A program made the position numbers and the translations under genes. Under the pieces are notes generated by a model. That model was not told where the DNA came from. It was given only the letters and a program-made list of their open reading frames with translations, and searched no databases. A stretch of DNA of 63,583 bases from JBFWVD01 sp050246915 (lineage in GTDB: Bacteria > Actinomycetota > Acidimicrobiia > Acidimicrobiales > Ilumatobacteraceae). Shown piece by piece: positions 43,830 to 52,970 of the stretch; position 1 is the stretch's first letter, and the number at the start of each line of letters is the position of its first letter. The stretch covers positions 1-63,583 of the forward strand of contig JBFWVD010000027.1 in NCBI GenBank assembly GCA_050246915.1, written 5' to 3'.

Positions 43830-44590
43830 CGGTGCTGCTGGAGGGCGACCACCTGACAAAGCAGTACGGCGGTGTTGCCGCCGTCCAGGACGTCAGCTTC
43901 CAGATCTCTTCGGGTGAGCTCGTCGGCCTGATCGGCCCCAACGGCGCCGGTAAGACAACGCTGTTCAACACGGTGTCCGGCTTCACGCCCCCGACCTCGG
44001 GTTCGGTCCGGTGGAAGGGCGAGGACATCACGAAGGTTCCGGCGCCTAGGCGGGTGGAGCGGGGCATGGTGCGGACGTTCCAGCAGGCGCGCGTGTTCCG
44101 GAGCCTCTCCATCCGCGACAACCTGCGCATCGCCTGCCACACGGCGGCGACCTCCAGCTTCGCGGGCGACCTCGTCGCAGCCGGACGGTCACGCCGGGCC
44201 GACGCGCTCATCGACGAGCGGGTTGACCAGCTGATCGATGTATTCCAGCTCGGCTCGATCGCGTCGGTTAGAGGCGACGTCCTCAGTTACGGGCAGGCGA
44301 AGCGGCTGGGGCTCGTAATGGGCGCGGCGTCGGAGCCGGAGCTCCTCATGCTCGACGAACCCGCAGCTGGGCTCAACAACGTCGAGATTACCGAGCTGCG
44401 GGTCGACCTCGAACGACTGCGCGACGCAGGGATCACGATCTGGCTGGTCGAGCACCACATGGGCCTCGTCATGGGTGTGTCTGACAGGGTCATGGTCCTG
44501 GAGGCAGGCCAGAAGATCGCTGACGACACACCCGCCGTCATCTCGGAGGACCAGCGCGTAATCGACGCGTACCTCGGGGCCACGGAATGA
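43826..44590 (+). CDS. livG: ABC transporter ATPase LivG
   Basis: This 254-residue ATPase has Walker A GPNGAGKT (about 38-45), a LivG-type insertion, the signature LSYGQAKR (a variant of LSYGQQRR) and Walker B LLMLDEPAAGLN. It energises the uptake system with LivF. The GTG start overlaps livM, and the stop overlaps livF (ATGA). Confidence 0.9.
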   Translation: MTVLLEGDHLTKQYGGVAAVQDVSFQISSGELVGLIGPNGAGKTTLFNTVSGFTPPTSGSVRWKGEDITKVPAPRRVERGMVRTFQQARVFRSLSIRDNLRIACHTAATSSFAGDLVAAGRSRRADALIDERVDQLIDVFQLGSIASVRGDVLSYGQAKRLGLVMGAASEPELLMLDEPAAGLNNVEITELRVDLERLRDAGITIWLVEHHMGLVMGVSDRVMVLEAGQKIADDTPAVISEDQRVIDAYLGATE

Positions 44591-45294
44591 CGGCGTTGCT
44601 CCAGCTCGACGATGTCCGGGTGAAGCGCGGGTTCGCCGAGGTGCTCCGAGGCGTGTCCTTTGACGTCGGGGAGGGTGAGGTCGTGACCCTCCTCGGCAGC
44701 AACGGTGTCGGGAAGTCGACGACACTGCGCATGTTGTCAGGTCTCCACAAGCCCCACCACGGCACGATCACCTTCGCCGGCGAGAACACTGGGCGCCGCT
44801 CGCCCCGTCAGATCGTCAAGCTTGGCCTGAGCCATGTGCCGGAGGGCCGGCACCTCTTCCCGAGCCTCACCGTCCTCGAGAACCTTCAGATGGGCGGGTT
44901 CATCCGGGGCCGCGTGGCAGCCGACGACATCGATTACGCCACGAGCACGCTTCCGGCTATCAGCTCGTTCCTGCACCAGCGCGCAGGCTCCCTCAGCGGC
45001 GGCCAGCAGCAGATGGTCGCCATCGCCCGCGGCGTGATGAGCCGTCCGAGGCTGCTGATGCTCGACGAACCGTCACTCGGACTGGCCCCCGCTGTGGCCA
45101 AAGGGATCGCCCGGCTCATCACCCAGCTGAAGGCCGACGGGATGAGCATCCTGCTCGTCGAACAGAACGCCAACCTTGCCCTCGGCGTCGCCGACCGCGG
45201 CTACGTAATGGTGCAAGGCGAGATCACACTCGCGGGCACTGCCGCCGAGCTGCAAGCGCACGAACACGTTCGGCACTTGTACCTCGGCGTCTGA
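44587..45294 (+). CDS. livF: ABC transporter ATPase LivF
   Basis: This 235-residue ATPase has GSNGVGKST (about 37-45), LSGGQQQMVAIARG and LLMLDEPSLGLAP, as in LivF. The N in the Walker A loop in place of P is common in this group. It completes the livHMGF set and is followed, after 23 bases, by an acyl-CoA ligase, consistent with uptake then activation of the same substrate. Confidence 0.9.
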   Translation: MTALLQLDDVRVKRGFAEVLRGVSFDVGEGEVVTLLGSNGVGKSTTLRMLSGLHKPHHGTITFAGENTGRRSPRQIVKLGLSHVPEGRHLFPSLTVLENLQMGGFIRGRVAADDIDYATSTLPAISSFLHQRAGSLSGGQQQMVAIARGVMSRPRLLMLDEPSLGLAPAVAKGIARLITQLKADGMSILLVEQNANLALGVADRGYVMVQGEITLAGTAAELQAHEHVRHLYLGV

Positions 45295-45317
45295 CAACTG
45301 ACCTTGGAGAAATCGAC

Positions 45318-46964
45318 ATGAACGACACCTGGCTCGAGCCGATCCAAAGAACCCTCACGGGGATGCTCGCGGGCCAAGCGGATCGAGTGCCTGACCGCGT
45401 GGCCCTCACGATCATGGGCGAGCACATCACCTATGAGGGGCTTGTGGCCCGGTCGAACGGCGTGGCCCGAGGGCTCATCGAGCTCGGCGTTGGGCGCGGG
45501 GACGTCGTGGCGGTCCTCGCGGAGAACTCAGCCGAGCACGTGTATCTCCAGTTCGGTGTGGCGCGCATCGGCGCAATCGAAGTGATGATCAATACCGCCT
45601 ACCGAGGCGAGTTTCTCGCCCACCAGCTGCGCGACAGCGGGGCCAAGGTGGTTCTCGTCGACGAGCACCTCCTGCCCCAGGCGCTGCCGATCGTTGGTCA
45701 GGTCCCGAGCCTGACGACGGTCGTCGTGCTTGGGAGCAACGGTGGACTGACCCGCGAGGGCCAGGCACACGTCGTAGACGTGGAGGTGCTGCACGCCCAC
45801 TCCGGGTCGGCGCTACTCGACGTCGAGGACCCGACATGGACCGACCCGTGCACGATTGTCTACACGTCCGGCACGACCGGCCCGTCCAAGGGCGCTCTGA
45901 TGAGTCAGAACTACATGTGCACGCTGGCCGAGCTGGAGTCGTCGATCTGGTATCGGGATGAGAACGACGCGTTCTACTCGTGCGGGCCGCTGTTCCATCT
46001 GGCTGCCAAGGCGGTGGGCGTCCTCGGATCTATCTATCGCGGCGTGCGCTGCGTGCAGGACGAACGCTTCAGCTCCTCGATGTTCTGGCGGCGTATCCGC
46101 GAGGAAGAGTGCACCGCCACCCTGATGCTTGGCTCCATGATCATGTTGCTTTGGGGCCGCGACCCATCGCCCGAGGAGGGCATCGATACCGTGTTCGCGG
46201 TGCCATGCCCGCAGGCGCTGCAGTCGGCGATGGAGGAGCGGTGGCGCTGCACGTTCGAGAGCGCGTACGGCCTCAGCGAGGCCGCACCTGTGACGACGAG
46301 CGGCCCCGACATCCCCCTGCGGCCCGGTTCCGCGGGCAAGGTCGCGACGAAGTACTACGACGTCCGGATCTTCGACAACGACGACCGCGAGGTCGAGCCG
46401 GGCGAGGTCGGTGAGATCGTCATCCGGCCCCGCCGGCCTCACGTTATCTTCGAAGGCTACTACAACAACCCGGCCGCCACGCTCGAGCGCTGGCGCAACC
46501 TCTGGTTCCACACCGGCGACCTCGGCCGCATCGACGGGGACGGCTACTTCTTCTTTGTCGACCGGAAAAAGGACTATCTACGGCGCCGCGGCGAGAACAT
46601 CTCGTCGTACGAGGTCGAGGAGGCGATGGCGCGGCACCCGGACGTGCTCGAAGCGGCCGTCGTCGGCGTTCAGAGCGAGCTCACCGAAGAGGACGTGAAG
46701 GCGGTCGTGGTGCTGCGCCAAGGGGCGTCCGTGACGAAGGAAGAGCTCATCCAGCACTGCATCGAGAGCATGCCGTACTTCGCCGTACCCCGATACCTCG
46801 AGGTCGTGGACGACCTTCCTCGGACCCCGAGCGGCAAGGTCGAGAAGCACAAGCTCCGATCTGGGGGCACTGCGGACTCGTGGGACCGGGAGGCCGCTGG
46901 GATCGTGTTAAGCGGGAAGCGCCAGCGTGCCAACACCCCCTCCGGGCGGAGGGCCGACTCATGA
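45318..46964 (+). CDS. Acyl-CoA ligase, FadD-like (module B)
   Basis: This 548-residue AMP-forming ligase has IVYTSGTTGPSKGA near 177, SAYGLSEAAP, HTGDLGRIDGDG and PRTPSGKVEKHKLR. It is a paralogue of the two module A ligases (INTAYRGEFLAHQLRDSGAK is shared with the first). It starts at ATG behind GGAG and lies 23 bases after livF, so it is in the transport operon. Its stop overlaps the DUF35 start (ATGA). Confidence 0.85.
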   Translation: MNDTWLEPIQRTLTGMLAGQADRVPDRVALTIMGEHITYEGLVARSNGVARGLIELGVGRGDVVAVLAENSAEHVYLQFGVARIGAIEVMINTAYRGEFLAHQLRDSGAKVVLVDEHLLPQALPIVGQVPSLTTVVVLGSNGGLTREGQAHVVDVEVLHAHSGSALLDVEDPTWTDPCTIVYTSGTTGPSKGALMSQNYMCTLAELESSIWYRDENDAFYSCGPLFHLAAKAVGVLGSIYRGVRCVQDERFSSSMFWRRIREEECTATLMLGSMIMLLWGRDPSPEEGIDTVFAVPCPQALQSAMEERWRCTFESAYGLSEAAPVTTSGPDIPLRPGSAGKVATKYYDVRIFDNDDREVEPGEVGEIVIRPRRPHVIFEGYYNNPAATLERWRNLWFHTGDLGRIDGDGYFFFVDRKKDYLRRRGENISSYEVEEAMARHPDVLEAAVVGVQSELTEEDVKAVVVLRQGASVTKEELIQHCIESMPYFAVPRYLEVVDDLPRTPSGKVEKHKLRSGGTADSWDREAAGIVLSGKRQRANTPSGRRADS

Positions 46965-47380
46965 CGGTCATGGAGAATCTCGGAGTCCGGCCGGCGATCT
47001 CGCCGGAGACGCGACCGTTCTGGGACGCAGCCGCGCGGGGGGACCTCGTCGTCGAGTTCTGCACCGCCTGCGGGTTGCACATCTTTCCGCCCCGGGGGGT
47101 GTGTCGGCGGTGCCACAGCCGTGAGCTCGATTGGGTGACGGTCGAGCCGCCGGGGGTCCTCTACTCGTACACGGTGAACCACAACGCCTGGTTCCCGGGT
47201 GCCGACGCCGTCTACACACTCGCGCTCGTGGAGTTCCCGGAGTACTCGGGAGCGCGGTTCGTTGGCTTCCTCAAGGGTTTCGAAGGTGAGCCGACCATCG
47301 GCACCCAGCTCGACGTCTCCTTTCAGCCTGCGTTCGGAGATCTCCACCGGGTCCTGTTCTCCCGGTGGCTCCCGTCATGA
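46961..47380 (+). CDS. DUF35 OB-fold zinc-ribbon protein (module B)
   Basis: This 139-residue DUF35 protein has the ribbon CTAC and CRRC around residues 35-51 and an OB-fold after LYSYTVNHNAW. It overlaps the ligase and the thiolase by four bases on each side, the tightest coupling in the operon. It is a paralogue by family of 34367-34780, but the sequences differ clearly outside the ribbon. It probably forms a complex with the downstream thiolase-like protein. Confidence 0.85.
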   Translation: MTVMENLGVRPAISPETRPFWDAAARGDLVVEFCTACGLHIFPPRGVCRRCHSRELDWVTVEPPGVLYSYTVNHNAWFPGADAVYTLALVEFPEYSGARFVGFLKGFEGEPTIGTQLDVSFQPAFGDLHRVLFSRWLPS

Positions 47381-48576
47381 CACTCTCGACGAGTTGGAGG
47401 CGGCCGCTAATCTCAGGCCTCGGCCAGTCGCAGATCGGGCGCCGTCTGCCGCGCTCCGGGTACCAGCTAACGATCGACGCGATTCTTGCCGCCATCGCCG
47501 ATGCCGGGCTCCAGCCGTCGGACATCGACGGGCTGGCGACGTACCCCGGCCTGTCGGTCCCGCTGAACCCGGGTTTCGTCGGGCCCGACCTGTACGACGT
47601 CCAGGACGGGTTGGGTCTTGAGCTCAACTGGCACCTCGGCGCGCCCCAAGGGGCGGCCCAGGTCGTGTCGCTTATTGAGGCCGCCGCGGCGGTCTCGACC
47701 GGCCTCTGCACGCACGCCGTGGTCTTCCGGACGACCACAGAGGCGAGCGCCCAGGGTTCGGGCAAACGCACCGGTCTAGGCGAGCTGATGATCGAGGGAG
47801 AGGGCATCCTTTCGTGGCTACTCGCTGCGGGCGCGGTGTCGCCAGCCAACTGGACGAGCTTCTACGCCAAACGCCACATGCACGAGTACGGTACGACGAA
47901 GGAGCAGCTGGGCTGGATCGCGATGACCGAACGCGCCCACGCGCAGCGCTACCCTCACGCCATCATGCAGTTGCCGATGACGATGGACGACTACCTCGCG
48001 AGCCGGCCGATCTCGACACCGCTGTCGTTGTTCGACTGCGACATCCCGGTCGACGGCTGCGTCGCAGTGGTTGTCTCCGCGCCGGACACGAAGGACGACC
48101 TGCGGCACTGGGTCGAGATCGAGTCCGTGGGCACGGCGATGCGCCATCGTCCGTTCTGGGAGCACTGGCCTGACCTCACGACGATGGCTGCGCATGATGC
48201 CGCCGCCCACCTCTGGCGTCAGACGTCGCTTCGCCCCGGTGACGTCGACGTGGCCCAGCTCTACGACGGATTCAGTCCGTTCGTCCTGCTTTGGCTTGAG
48301 GCGTTTGGGTTCTGTGGCAAGGGGGAGAGCGGACCATTCGTCGAGGGCGGCACCCGGATCGACCTCGGCGGAGAGTTGCCGCTGAACACCTGGGGCGGGC
48401 AGCTCTCCAGCGGCAGGTTGCACGGATGGGGCTTCGTCGCCGAAGCGCTCCGGCAGCTCTGGTCGGAGGCAGGCGAGCGGCAGGTCCCGGACGCGGAAGT
48501 CGCGGCGGTCGGCGTGGGTGGCGGCGTGGTTGCGGGCGCGCTTCTCCTGACCCGGGGCAGCGGGGCGGCGTCTTGA
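47377..48576 (+). CDS. Thiolase-like protein (module B)
   Basis: This 399-residue thiolase-fold protein (MTLSTSWRRPLISGLGQSQI start) has AQLYDGFSPFVLLWLEAFGF near 294 and a C-terminal GVGGGVVAGALLLTRG. As with the first copy, I see no certain nucleophilic cysteine, which fits a DUF35-associated aldolase/lyase subunit better than a classical thiolase. ATG 47377 overlaps DUF35 (ATGA). It overlaps the TetR gene at its end (TTGA). Confidence 0.8.
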   Translation: MTLSTSWRRPLISGLGQSQIGRRLPRSGYQLTIDAILAAIADAGLQPSDIDGLATYPGLSVPLNPGFVGPDLYDVQDGLGLELNWHLGAPQGAAQVVSLIEAAAAVSTGLCTHAVVFRTTTEASAQGSGKRTGLGELMIEGEGILSWLLAAGAVSPANWTSFYAKRHMHEYGTTKEQLGWIAMTERAHAQRYPHAIMQLPMTMDDYLASRPISTPLSLFDCDIPVDGCVAVVVSAPDTKDDLRHWVEIESVGTAMRHRPFWEHWPDLTTMAAHDAAAHLWRQTSLRPGDVDVAQLYDGFSPFVLLWLEAFGFCGKGESGPFVEGGTRIDLGGELPLNTWGGQLSSGRLHGWGFVAEALRQLWSEAGERQVPDAEVAAVGVGGGVVAGALLLTRGSGAAS

Positions 48577-49265
48577 GCCCTTCGTCGACGGGCGGTGCGT
48601 TCGAGGAGACCGGGATCGGGCGGCGGCGACGGGCCGCCCTGGAGGCCTCGCGGAGCGAATACGTGGAGAAGCGTCAGCAAATCCTTGAGGCGGCCGCGGA
48701 GGTCTTCGCAGAACGGGGATTCCAGCGGGCGAGGTTCGACGACGTGGCCCGTCGGGTCGGTATGGACCGGGCCAGCCTCTATTACTATGTCGGCAGCAAG
48801 AGCGACCTCTTTGAGGCCGTCGCCATCGCCCCCACCGAGGCGAACGTCATCGCCATCGAGGTGATCAGCCGCAGCGGCGCGGCCCCCGAGGAGAAGCTGG
48901 CCGCCGCCATCGAGCGCCTGATGGAGTCGTACGAGGTTCACTATCCGAACCTCTTCGTCTACATCCGGGAGCACGGACGTCAGATCGGGCTCGGGCAGAA
49001 GCGGGACCGGCGAATCGCCGAGATCCATAAGCGATACGACAGCGCCTTCGTGGAGATCCTCGAAGAAGGCCGACGAGCGGGGGTGTTCACGTTCGATCTG
49101 CCGGCGAACGTGCTCGGCTACTCGATCGTCGGGATGGTCGCGTGGTCGCACACGTGGTTCCGACCTGGCGGTGGGCTCACCGGGGCGGAGATCGGCCGGG
49201 GCCTGGCCAAGCTGGTGCTCCATGGGTTGCGGAACGGCGCAGGGGTCCGCAGACATCCAGCATGA
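48573..49265 (+). CDS. TetR/AcrR family regulator (module B)
   Basis: This 230-residue regulator has a TetR HTH (FAERGFQRARFDDVARRV, then the identical DRASLYYYVGSKSDLFEAVA segment as the first copy) and a ligand-binding domain with YSIVGMVAWSHTWFRPGG, also shared. It starts at TTG overlapping the thiolase stop, so it is made as the last gene of the transport operon, giving negative feedback. Together with the module A copy it is the likely ligand for the eight palindromes. Confidence 0.85.
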   Translation: MSPSSTGGAFEETGIGRRRRAALEASRSEYVEKRQQILEAAAEVFAERGFQRARFDDVARRVGMDRASLYYYVGSKSDLFEAVAIAPTEANVIAIEVISRSGAAPEEKLAAAIERLMESYEVHYPNLFVYIREHGRQIGLGQKRDRRIAEIHKRYDSAFVEILEEGRRAGVFTFDLPANVLGYSIVGMVAWSHTWFRPGGGLTGAEIGRGLAKLVLHGLRNGAGVRRHPA

Positions 49266-49272
49266 CGTCAGT

Positions 49273-50289
49273 TCATCTCGTCGCGGTTACGCCTTCGGCC
49301 TCGGCGTAGAACCGGTTCGTCCACGTTCGGAGCGCCCGGAACGCCTTGGCTTCATCGCGGGCGAAGGGCGGCTTGTCGATGTAGGTCATGTTCTCCCAGA
49401 CCGGGAAGTCCGCCGCGTGCTGAGAGAACTGCTGCTTCGCCCACCGATCACGGATGGACTCGTCCAGCGTCGAACCGTCGCCTCGCACCTTCGGGACCCA
49501 CACCGTCGCTCGGTGGTCCGACGTCTCGCGGTCGACCGGCGTCGTGGCGGTGAGCGTGTAGGTGGTGTCGAACCCGGTGAACACGCTGGCGATGAGGCCA
49601 AGTCCACGCGCCTCGTTCACGATGCTGCCGTCGACGGGTCCGTTCGGGGTCGCCCACGTCGTCGTCTTGTCGCCGCCGAAGCGGAGGGCGACCTCGGTGC
49701 GGAACCAATACCCGTCGGACTCAAAGCCGACGATGTCGGGCACTTCAGCCGAGCGGTGGACGTACCGAAAGTGCGCCGCATCGCAGCTGTTCTCGGTGAC
49801 GACCTGGGGCGGGAAGCGTACGCCGGCCCACGCCTTGGTCGTCGCCGGGAAGATGTCCCAGAAGTCCTCCTTGAGCGAGGCCGTCTCCGGGAGGAAGCGG
49901 GGCGGTTCCCACGTGGGTGCTTCACCGTGAGCGGCGTACCAGAGGAGCACGACGCCATCGACCTCGCGTACCGGCCACTGTCGGATCGTCAGCTCCATCT
50001 TGCGGGGCTGGCTGTACGGAATCTCGACGTTGCGGCCGTCAGGACCCCACTTCCACCCGTGGAATGGGCAGGTGATGCAGTCGCCGTCCACCTCGCCCCC
50101 GTAGCCCAAGTGCGCGCCAAGGTGTGGGCAGAAGGCGTCGCTTACGTGCAGGCTGCCGTCCTCGCCCCGATAGCAGACCAGTTCGGTGTCGAAGTAGCGC
50201 AATGGCAGGACGGTGCTTTCTGCGATCTCGGCACTCCAGCCGACCTGGTACCAGCCACTGGCGTAGGCGGTGTACGGGAAGTTGTGCAT
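49273..50289 (-). CDS. Rieske non-heme iron oxygenase (module B)
   Basis: This 338-residue oxygenase has the Rieske motif CPH (C54, H56) and CPFH (C74, H77), and the iron site NSCDAAHFRYVH near 160-172, all at the same positions as the module A enzyme. ATG 50289 has a strong AAGGAGG box. It is transcribed alone on the minus strand from O6 and converges on the TetR gene. Again no ferredoxin or reductase gene is adjacent. It probably hydroxylates the same class of ring substrate. Confidence 0.85.
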   Translation of the reverse strand: MHNFPYTAYASGWYQVGWSAEIAESTVLPLRYFDTELVCYRGEDGSLHVSDAFCPHLGAHLGYGGEVDGDCITCPFHGWKWGPDGRNVEIPYSQPRKMELTIRQWPVREVDGVVLLWYAAHGEAPTWEPPRFLPETASLKEDFWDIFPATTKAWAGVRFPPQVVTENSCDAAHFRYVHRSAEVPDIVGFESDGYWFRTEVALRFGGDKTTTWATPNGPVDGSIVNEARGLGLIASVFTGFDTTYTLTATTPVDRETSDHRATVWVPKVRGDGSTLDESIRDRWAKQQFSQHAADFPVWENMTYIDKPPFARDEAKAFRALRTWTNRFYAEAEGVTATR

Positions 50290-50333
50290 CGTTCCTCCTT
50301 CCGGCTTCACGCCACGGTGGCGTTTGGCTCGCT

Positions 50334-50351
50334 GTCAGCATAGCTGTTGAC
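50334..50351. promoter_or_regulatory. TetR-type operator O6
   Basis: Read along the minus strand, GTCAACAGCTATGCTGAC equals O2 at 17 of 18 positions and contains TATGCT. It lies 44 bases before the Rieske gene. Confidence 0.7.
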
Positions 50352-50889
50352 TGCGCGCAAAACGCCACCATGGTGTGAAACCAAGCGGTAATTGCCGCCA
50401 CGGGCTGGACCCGGGTCACACGCGATTGGCGCGCCGTCGGCGGCGTCATCGAAGTGTTGGAAGAGGGTGGATCCGGCTCGTCATCGGCACGCCAGTCGGG
50501 CTGACGCTGCCACTCGGGGCTAATCACCCGTCGGTCCGGCCCGCCCAGGTCGTGAGGAGTCGCCCGGCTCGCACCTCGACCGCTTGCAGATTCTGAATCA
50601 TGACGTCCGGAACTTGGATCCCGTGGGCGCTTAGTCGGAGTCGCCGTGGCCCGGGCATCGAACGCGACCGCGTGGTGCCGGCAGCCCGGAAGGCCTTTCC
50701 CGTCCCTGCCACGCGTGCCGCGTCTGACCAACACCTGTTGGAGGTGGACGAGCGGACCCGGCCGGAACCCCTCAGGAGTTCCAGGCGATGTGCGCGCCGT
50801 CGGTGACGGCCCAGAGTGCATGTGTTCGGCGTCAAGCGCCGTCGGTGGCGGCCTTTATCCGACGGCACTGTATCGCCTGCCGCCGGACT
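50352..50889. other. Intergenic stretch, no intact gene
   Basis: About 540 bases between divergent operons. No frame is convincing as a gene. Its size leaves room for further regulatory sites besides O6 and O7. Confidence 0.4.
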
Positions 50890-50907
50890 GGCAACATCCG
50901 TGTTGAC
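50890..50907. promoter_or_regulatory. TetR-type operator O7
   Basis: GGCAACATCCGTGTTGAC, tandem with O8 (34 bases start to start), precedes the LLM/decarboxylase operon. Confidence 0.6.
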
Positions 50908-50923
50908 TGGCGCTCGGTTGAGT

Positions 50924-50941
50924 GCCAACATACGTGTTGAC
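50924..50941. promoter_or_regulatory. TetR-type operator O8
   Basis: GCCAACATACGTGTTGAC ends 23 bases before the LLM start. Its right half (TGTTGAC) is shared with O1 and O7. Confidence 0.6.
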
Positions 50942-50964
50942 AACGGATCATGGGGGTATGCCAA

Positions 50965-52152
50965 ATGAAAGTCGGAGCGACGTTCTGGTTCCAGAACTAT
51001 GAGGACCTGATGGAGCGGTCGTACCGCGACGACTTCACGGGCCCCATGCCGGTGCCCGACATGCAGATCTACGCGGACGAGTTGCGGCTGGGCGAGCTGG
51101 TCGAGCCGCTCGGCTTCGACTCGCTCTGGACGATCGAGCATCACTTCGGGCCGTACGGGATGACTTGCAATCCGCTTCTACTCCACTCCTACTTTGCCGG
51201 TCGCACGGAGCGAATCGACTTCGGTTCGATGGTTCTCGTCCTGCCGTGGCACGACCCGGTGCGGTTGGCGGGCGAGATCGCAGTGGTGGACCATCTCATC
51301 GGTGATCGCCGATTGATGATCGGCATGGGTCGGGGCGCTGCCCAGCGCGAGTTCAGTCGCTTCCGTGTGGACTACGGAGATTCTCGAGGACGCATGGAGG
51401 AGGCGCTCGAGATCATCCGCGTGGGCCTAACGCAGGAGTTCTTCTCCTACGACGGTACTCACTTCAAGGTCCCGGAGGGGACGAGCGTGCGCCCGAGACC
51501 TCGCACGACGGATCTAACGCAGGACATGTTCCTCGCCTGGAGCAGCCCGGAGACGATGGAGTGGGCAGCCCACATGGGCCTCGGCCAGATTTACGCGACG
51601 TTCGCGGATTGGCCCTCGCTAACGACGATGTCCGCTCAGTTCAACGGCATCCGGGCCGCACACGGCTGGGAGCCGATCCCACCCGTCACCGCCTGCCCGG
51701 TCTACTGCGCTGAGACGAGCGAGAAAGCACAGGCTGCGCGCCGGTACGCCAAGGAGATGTTCCGCACCAGCGTTTGGCACTACGACCTCCTGAGCACCGC
51801 CTTCCGTTCTCTCGTCAAGGGCAAGGAGGGCGCCGAGCTCGAACGAGCCATCGAGGACCTGTCGGAGCGCTCGACGTCAGCGGGCATCTTCGGCACGCCT
51901 GAGGAGTGCCTCGATCAGATCGAGGAGATCAGCGTGTCGAGCGGGCTCGCCCACCTGATCTGCCAGTTCCGGATCGGGAGCATGGACCCCAGGGAGGCGG
52001 AACGTAGCATGCGCCTCTTCGCCGCAGAGGTCCTGCCCGCGGCCAAGGCGCTGCCGGCGGAGGAGCCCAAGTCGACTTCGTTCGCCGAGATCCAGCGCGG
52101 ACGGCCCGCACGGGCGGAAGTCAACCCACCGCCCCTCGAAGTAATCCGCTGA
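50965..52152 (+). CDS. LLM class flavin-dependent monooxygenase-like
   Basis: This 395-residue protein is longer than the other two LLM enzymes and resembles the bacterial-luciferase-type group: MKVGATFWFQNYEDLMERSY, WTIEHHFGPYGMTCNP near 56, and GDRRLMIGMGRGAAQREFS near 114. Such proteins are usually FMNH2-dependent monooxygenases working with a separate reductase. ATG 50965 has a G-rich box; ATG 50950 is an alternative. It is the first gene of the O7/O8 operon, five bases before the decarboxylase-like gene. Oxygenation of a cyclic ketone is a plausible role. Confidence 0.8.
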   Translation: MKVGATFWFQNYEDLMERSYRDDFTGPMPVPDMQIYADELRLGELVEPLGFDSLWTIEHHFGPYGMTCNPLLLHSYFAGRTERIDFGSMVLVLPWHDPVRLAGEIAVVDHLIGDRRLMIGMGRGAAQREFSRFRVDYGDSRGRMEEALEIIRVGLTQEFFSYDGTHFKVPEGTSVRPRPRTTDLTQDMFLAWSSPETMEWAAHMGLGQIYATFADWPSLTTMSAQFNGIRAAHGWEPIPPVTACPVYCAETSEKAQAARRYAKEMFRTSVWHYDLLSTAFRSLVKGKEGAELERAIEDLSERSTSAGIFGTPEECLDQIEEISVSSGLAHLICQFRIGSMDPREAERSMRLFAAEVLPAAKALPAEEPKSTSFAEIQRGRPARAEVNPPPLEVIR

Positions 52153-52157
52153 TCCCG

Positions 52158-52970
52158 ATGCGCCAGCTGGGACGCGTCCCCCTTGAGGCCGGCCGACGGT
52201 ACGACCTCCCCGCTACGTTCGGGCCGTCGCTACTCCCCGACGTCACCCGGATCGAGTCCGTCCGCACGATCTCGATCCCGTTTGTTACGAAACCTGCCGC
52301 TCTGAGCGAGCTGCTACCGCCGTGGTTCGGACCGGCGGACGTGGCGACGGTGACGGTCTCGCACCTGATGTACGACGGCGTGGACTACATCGCTGGACGG
52401 GGTTACAATGTGCTAGCGGTCAGTCTGGCGGCGCGCTTCCCTGGCCGCGAGGTGCCGATCGACGCACCGTACGCCGTCGTCATGTGGGAGAACCTCACAG
52501 CCCCGATCGTGGCCGGACGGGAGTTCCTCGGCCACGCCAAGATCTTCGGCGAGGTGGGCGACGTCGTCGAGCAGGCTGAGACGATGGCCTTCACGTGCGC
52601 CGAGTTCGGTACGCCGTTGGTGCAGGGCGAAGTGGCCTCTCTCCGCCCGCTGAGCGCCACTTCACTCGGGCGGCTCAACGAACGGTCAGCCACGGCGAAG
52701 GTGTTCGGCTGGAAGTACATCCCCGGGCGGCATGCACCGGACGTCGACTACCCTACGTTGGTCGAGAACCCGGTCGTCTACCGGGACGGGTGGACGGCCG
52801 TTGGCGAGGTCGTGTTCTGCGACGTCTCATGGGAGGAGGCCCCGATTTCCTCCCGGATCGTCGCTGCCATCCGACGGCTACCGGTGGTCTCGTACGGACG
52901 TGCCTTCGTAGGCGTCGGCTCCGCGATGGTTCCGCGTGTCACGGTCGAGCGTTTGGAGGCGCCAGGTTGA
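52158..52970 (+). CDS. Acetoacetate decarboxylase-family protein
   Basis: This 270-residue protein has the acetoacetate-decarboxylase fold pattern. The block AGREFLGHAKIFGE near 118-131 corresponds to the ADC active-site segment, where a lysine forms the Schiff base; one lysine is kept (AKIF) but the neighbouring second lysine is missing. Many such proteins are aldolases, dehydratases or decarboxylases of beta-keto acids. It lies five bases after the LLM gene and ends the catabolic region. Activity is uncertain. Confidence 0.75.
   Translation: MRQLGRVPLEAGRRYDLPATFGPSLLPDVTRIESVRTISIPFVTKPAALSELLPPWFGPADVATVTVSHLMYDGVDYIAGRGYNVLAVSLAARFPGREVPIDAPYAVVMWENLTAPIVAGREFLGHAKIFGEVGDVVEQAETMAFTCAEFGTPLVQGEVASLRPLSATSLGRLNERSATAKVFGWKYIPGRHAPDVDYPTLVENPVVYRDGWTAVGEVVFCDVSWEEAPISSRIVAAIRRLPVVSYGRAFVGVGSAMVPRVTVERLEAPG

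Noticed and set aside
26970..50941. KstR or KstR2 cholesterol-regulon boxes
   Set aside because: The half-sites GTCAACA/TGTTGAC differ from the KstR (AACA-GTT type) and KstR2 (AGCAAGCGCTTGCT type) motifs I know, and no core cholesterol genes are present.
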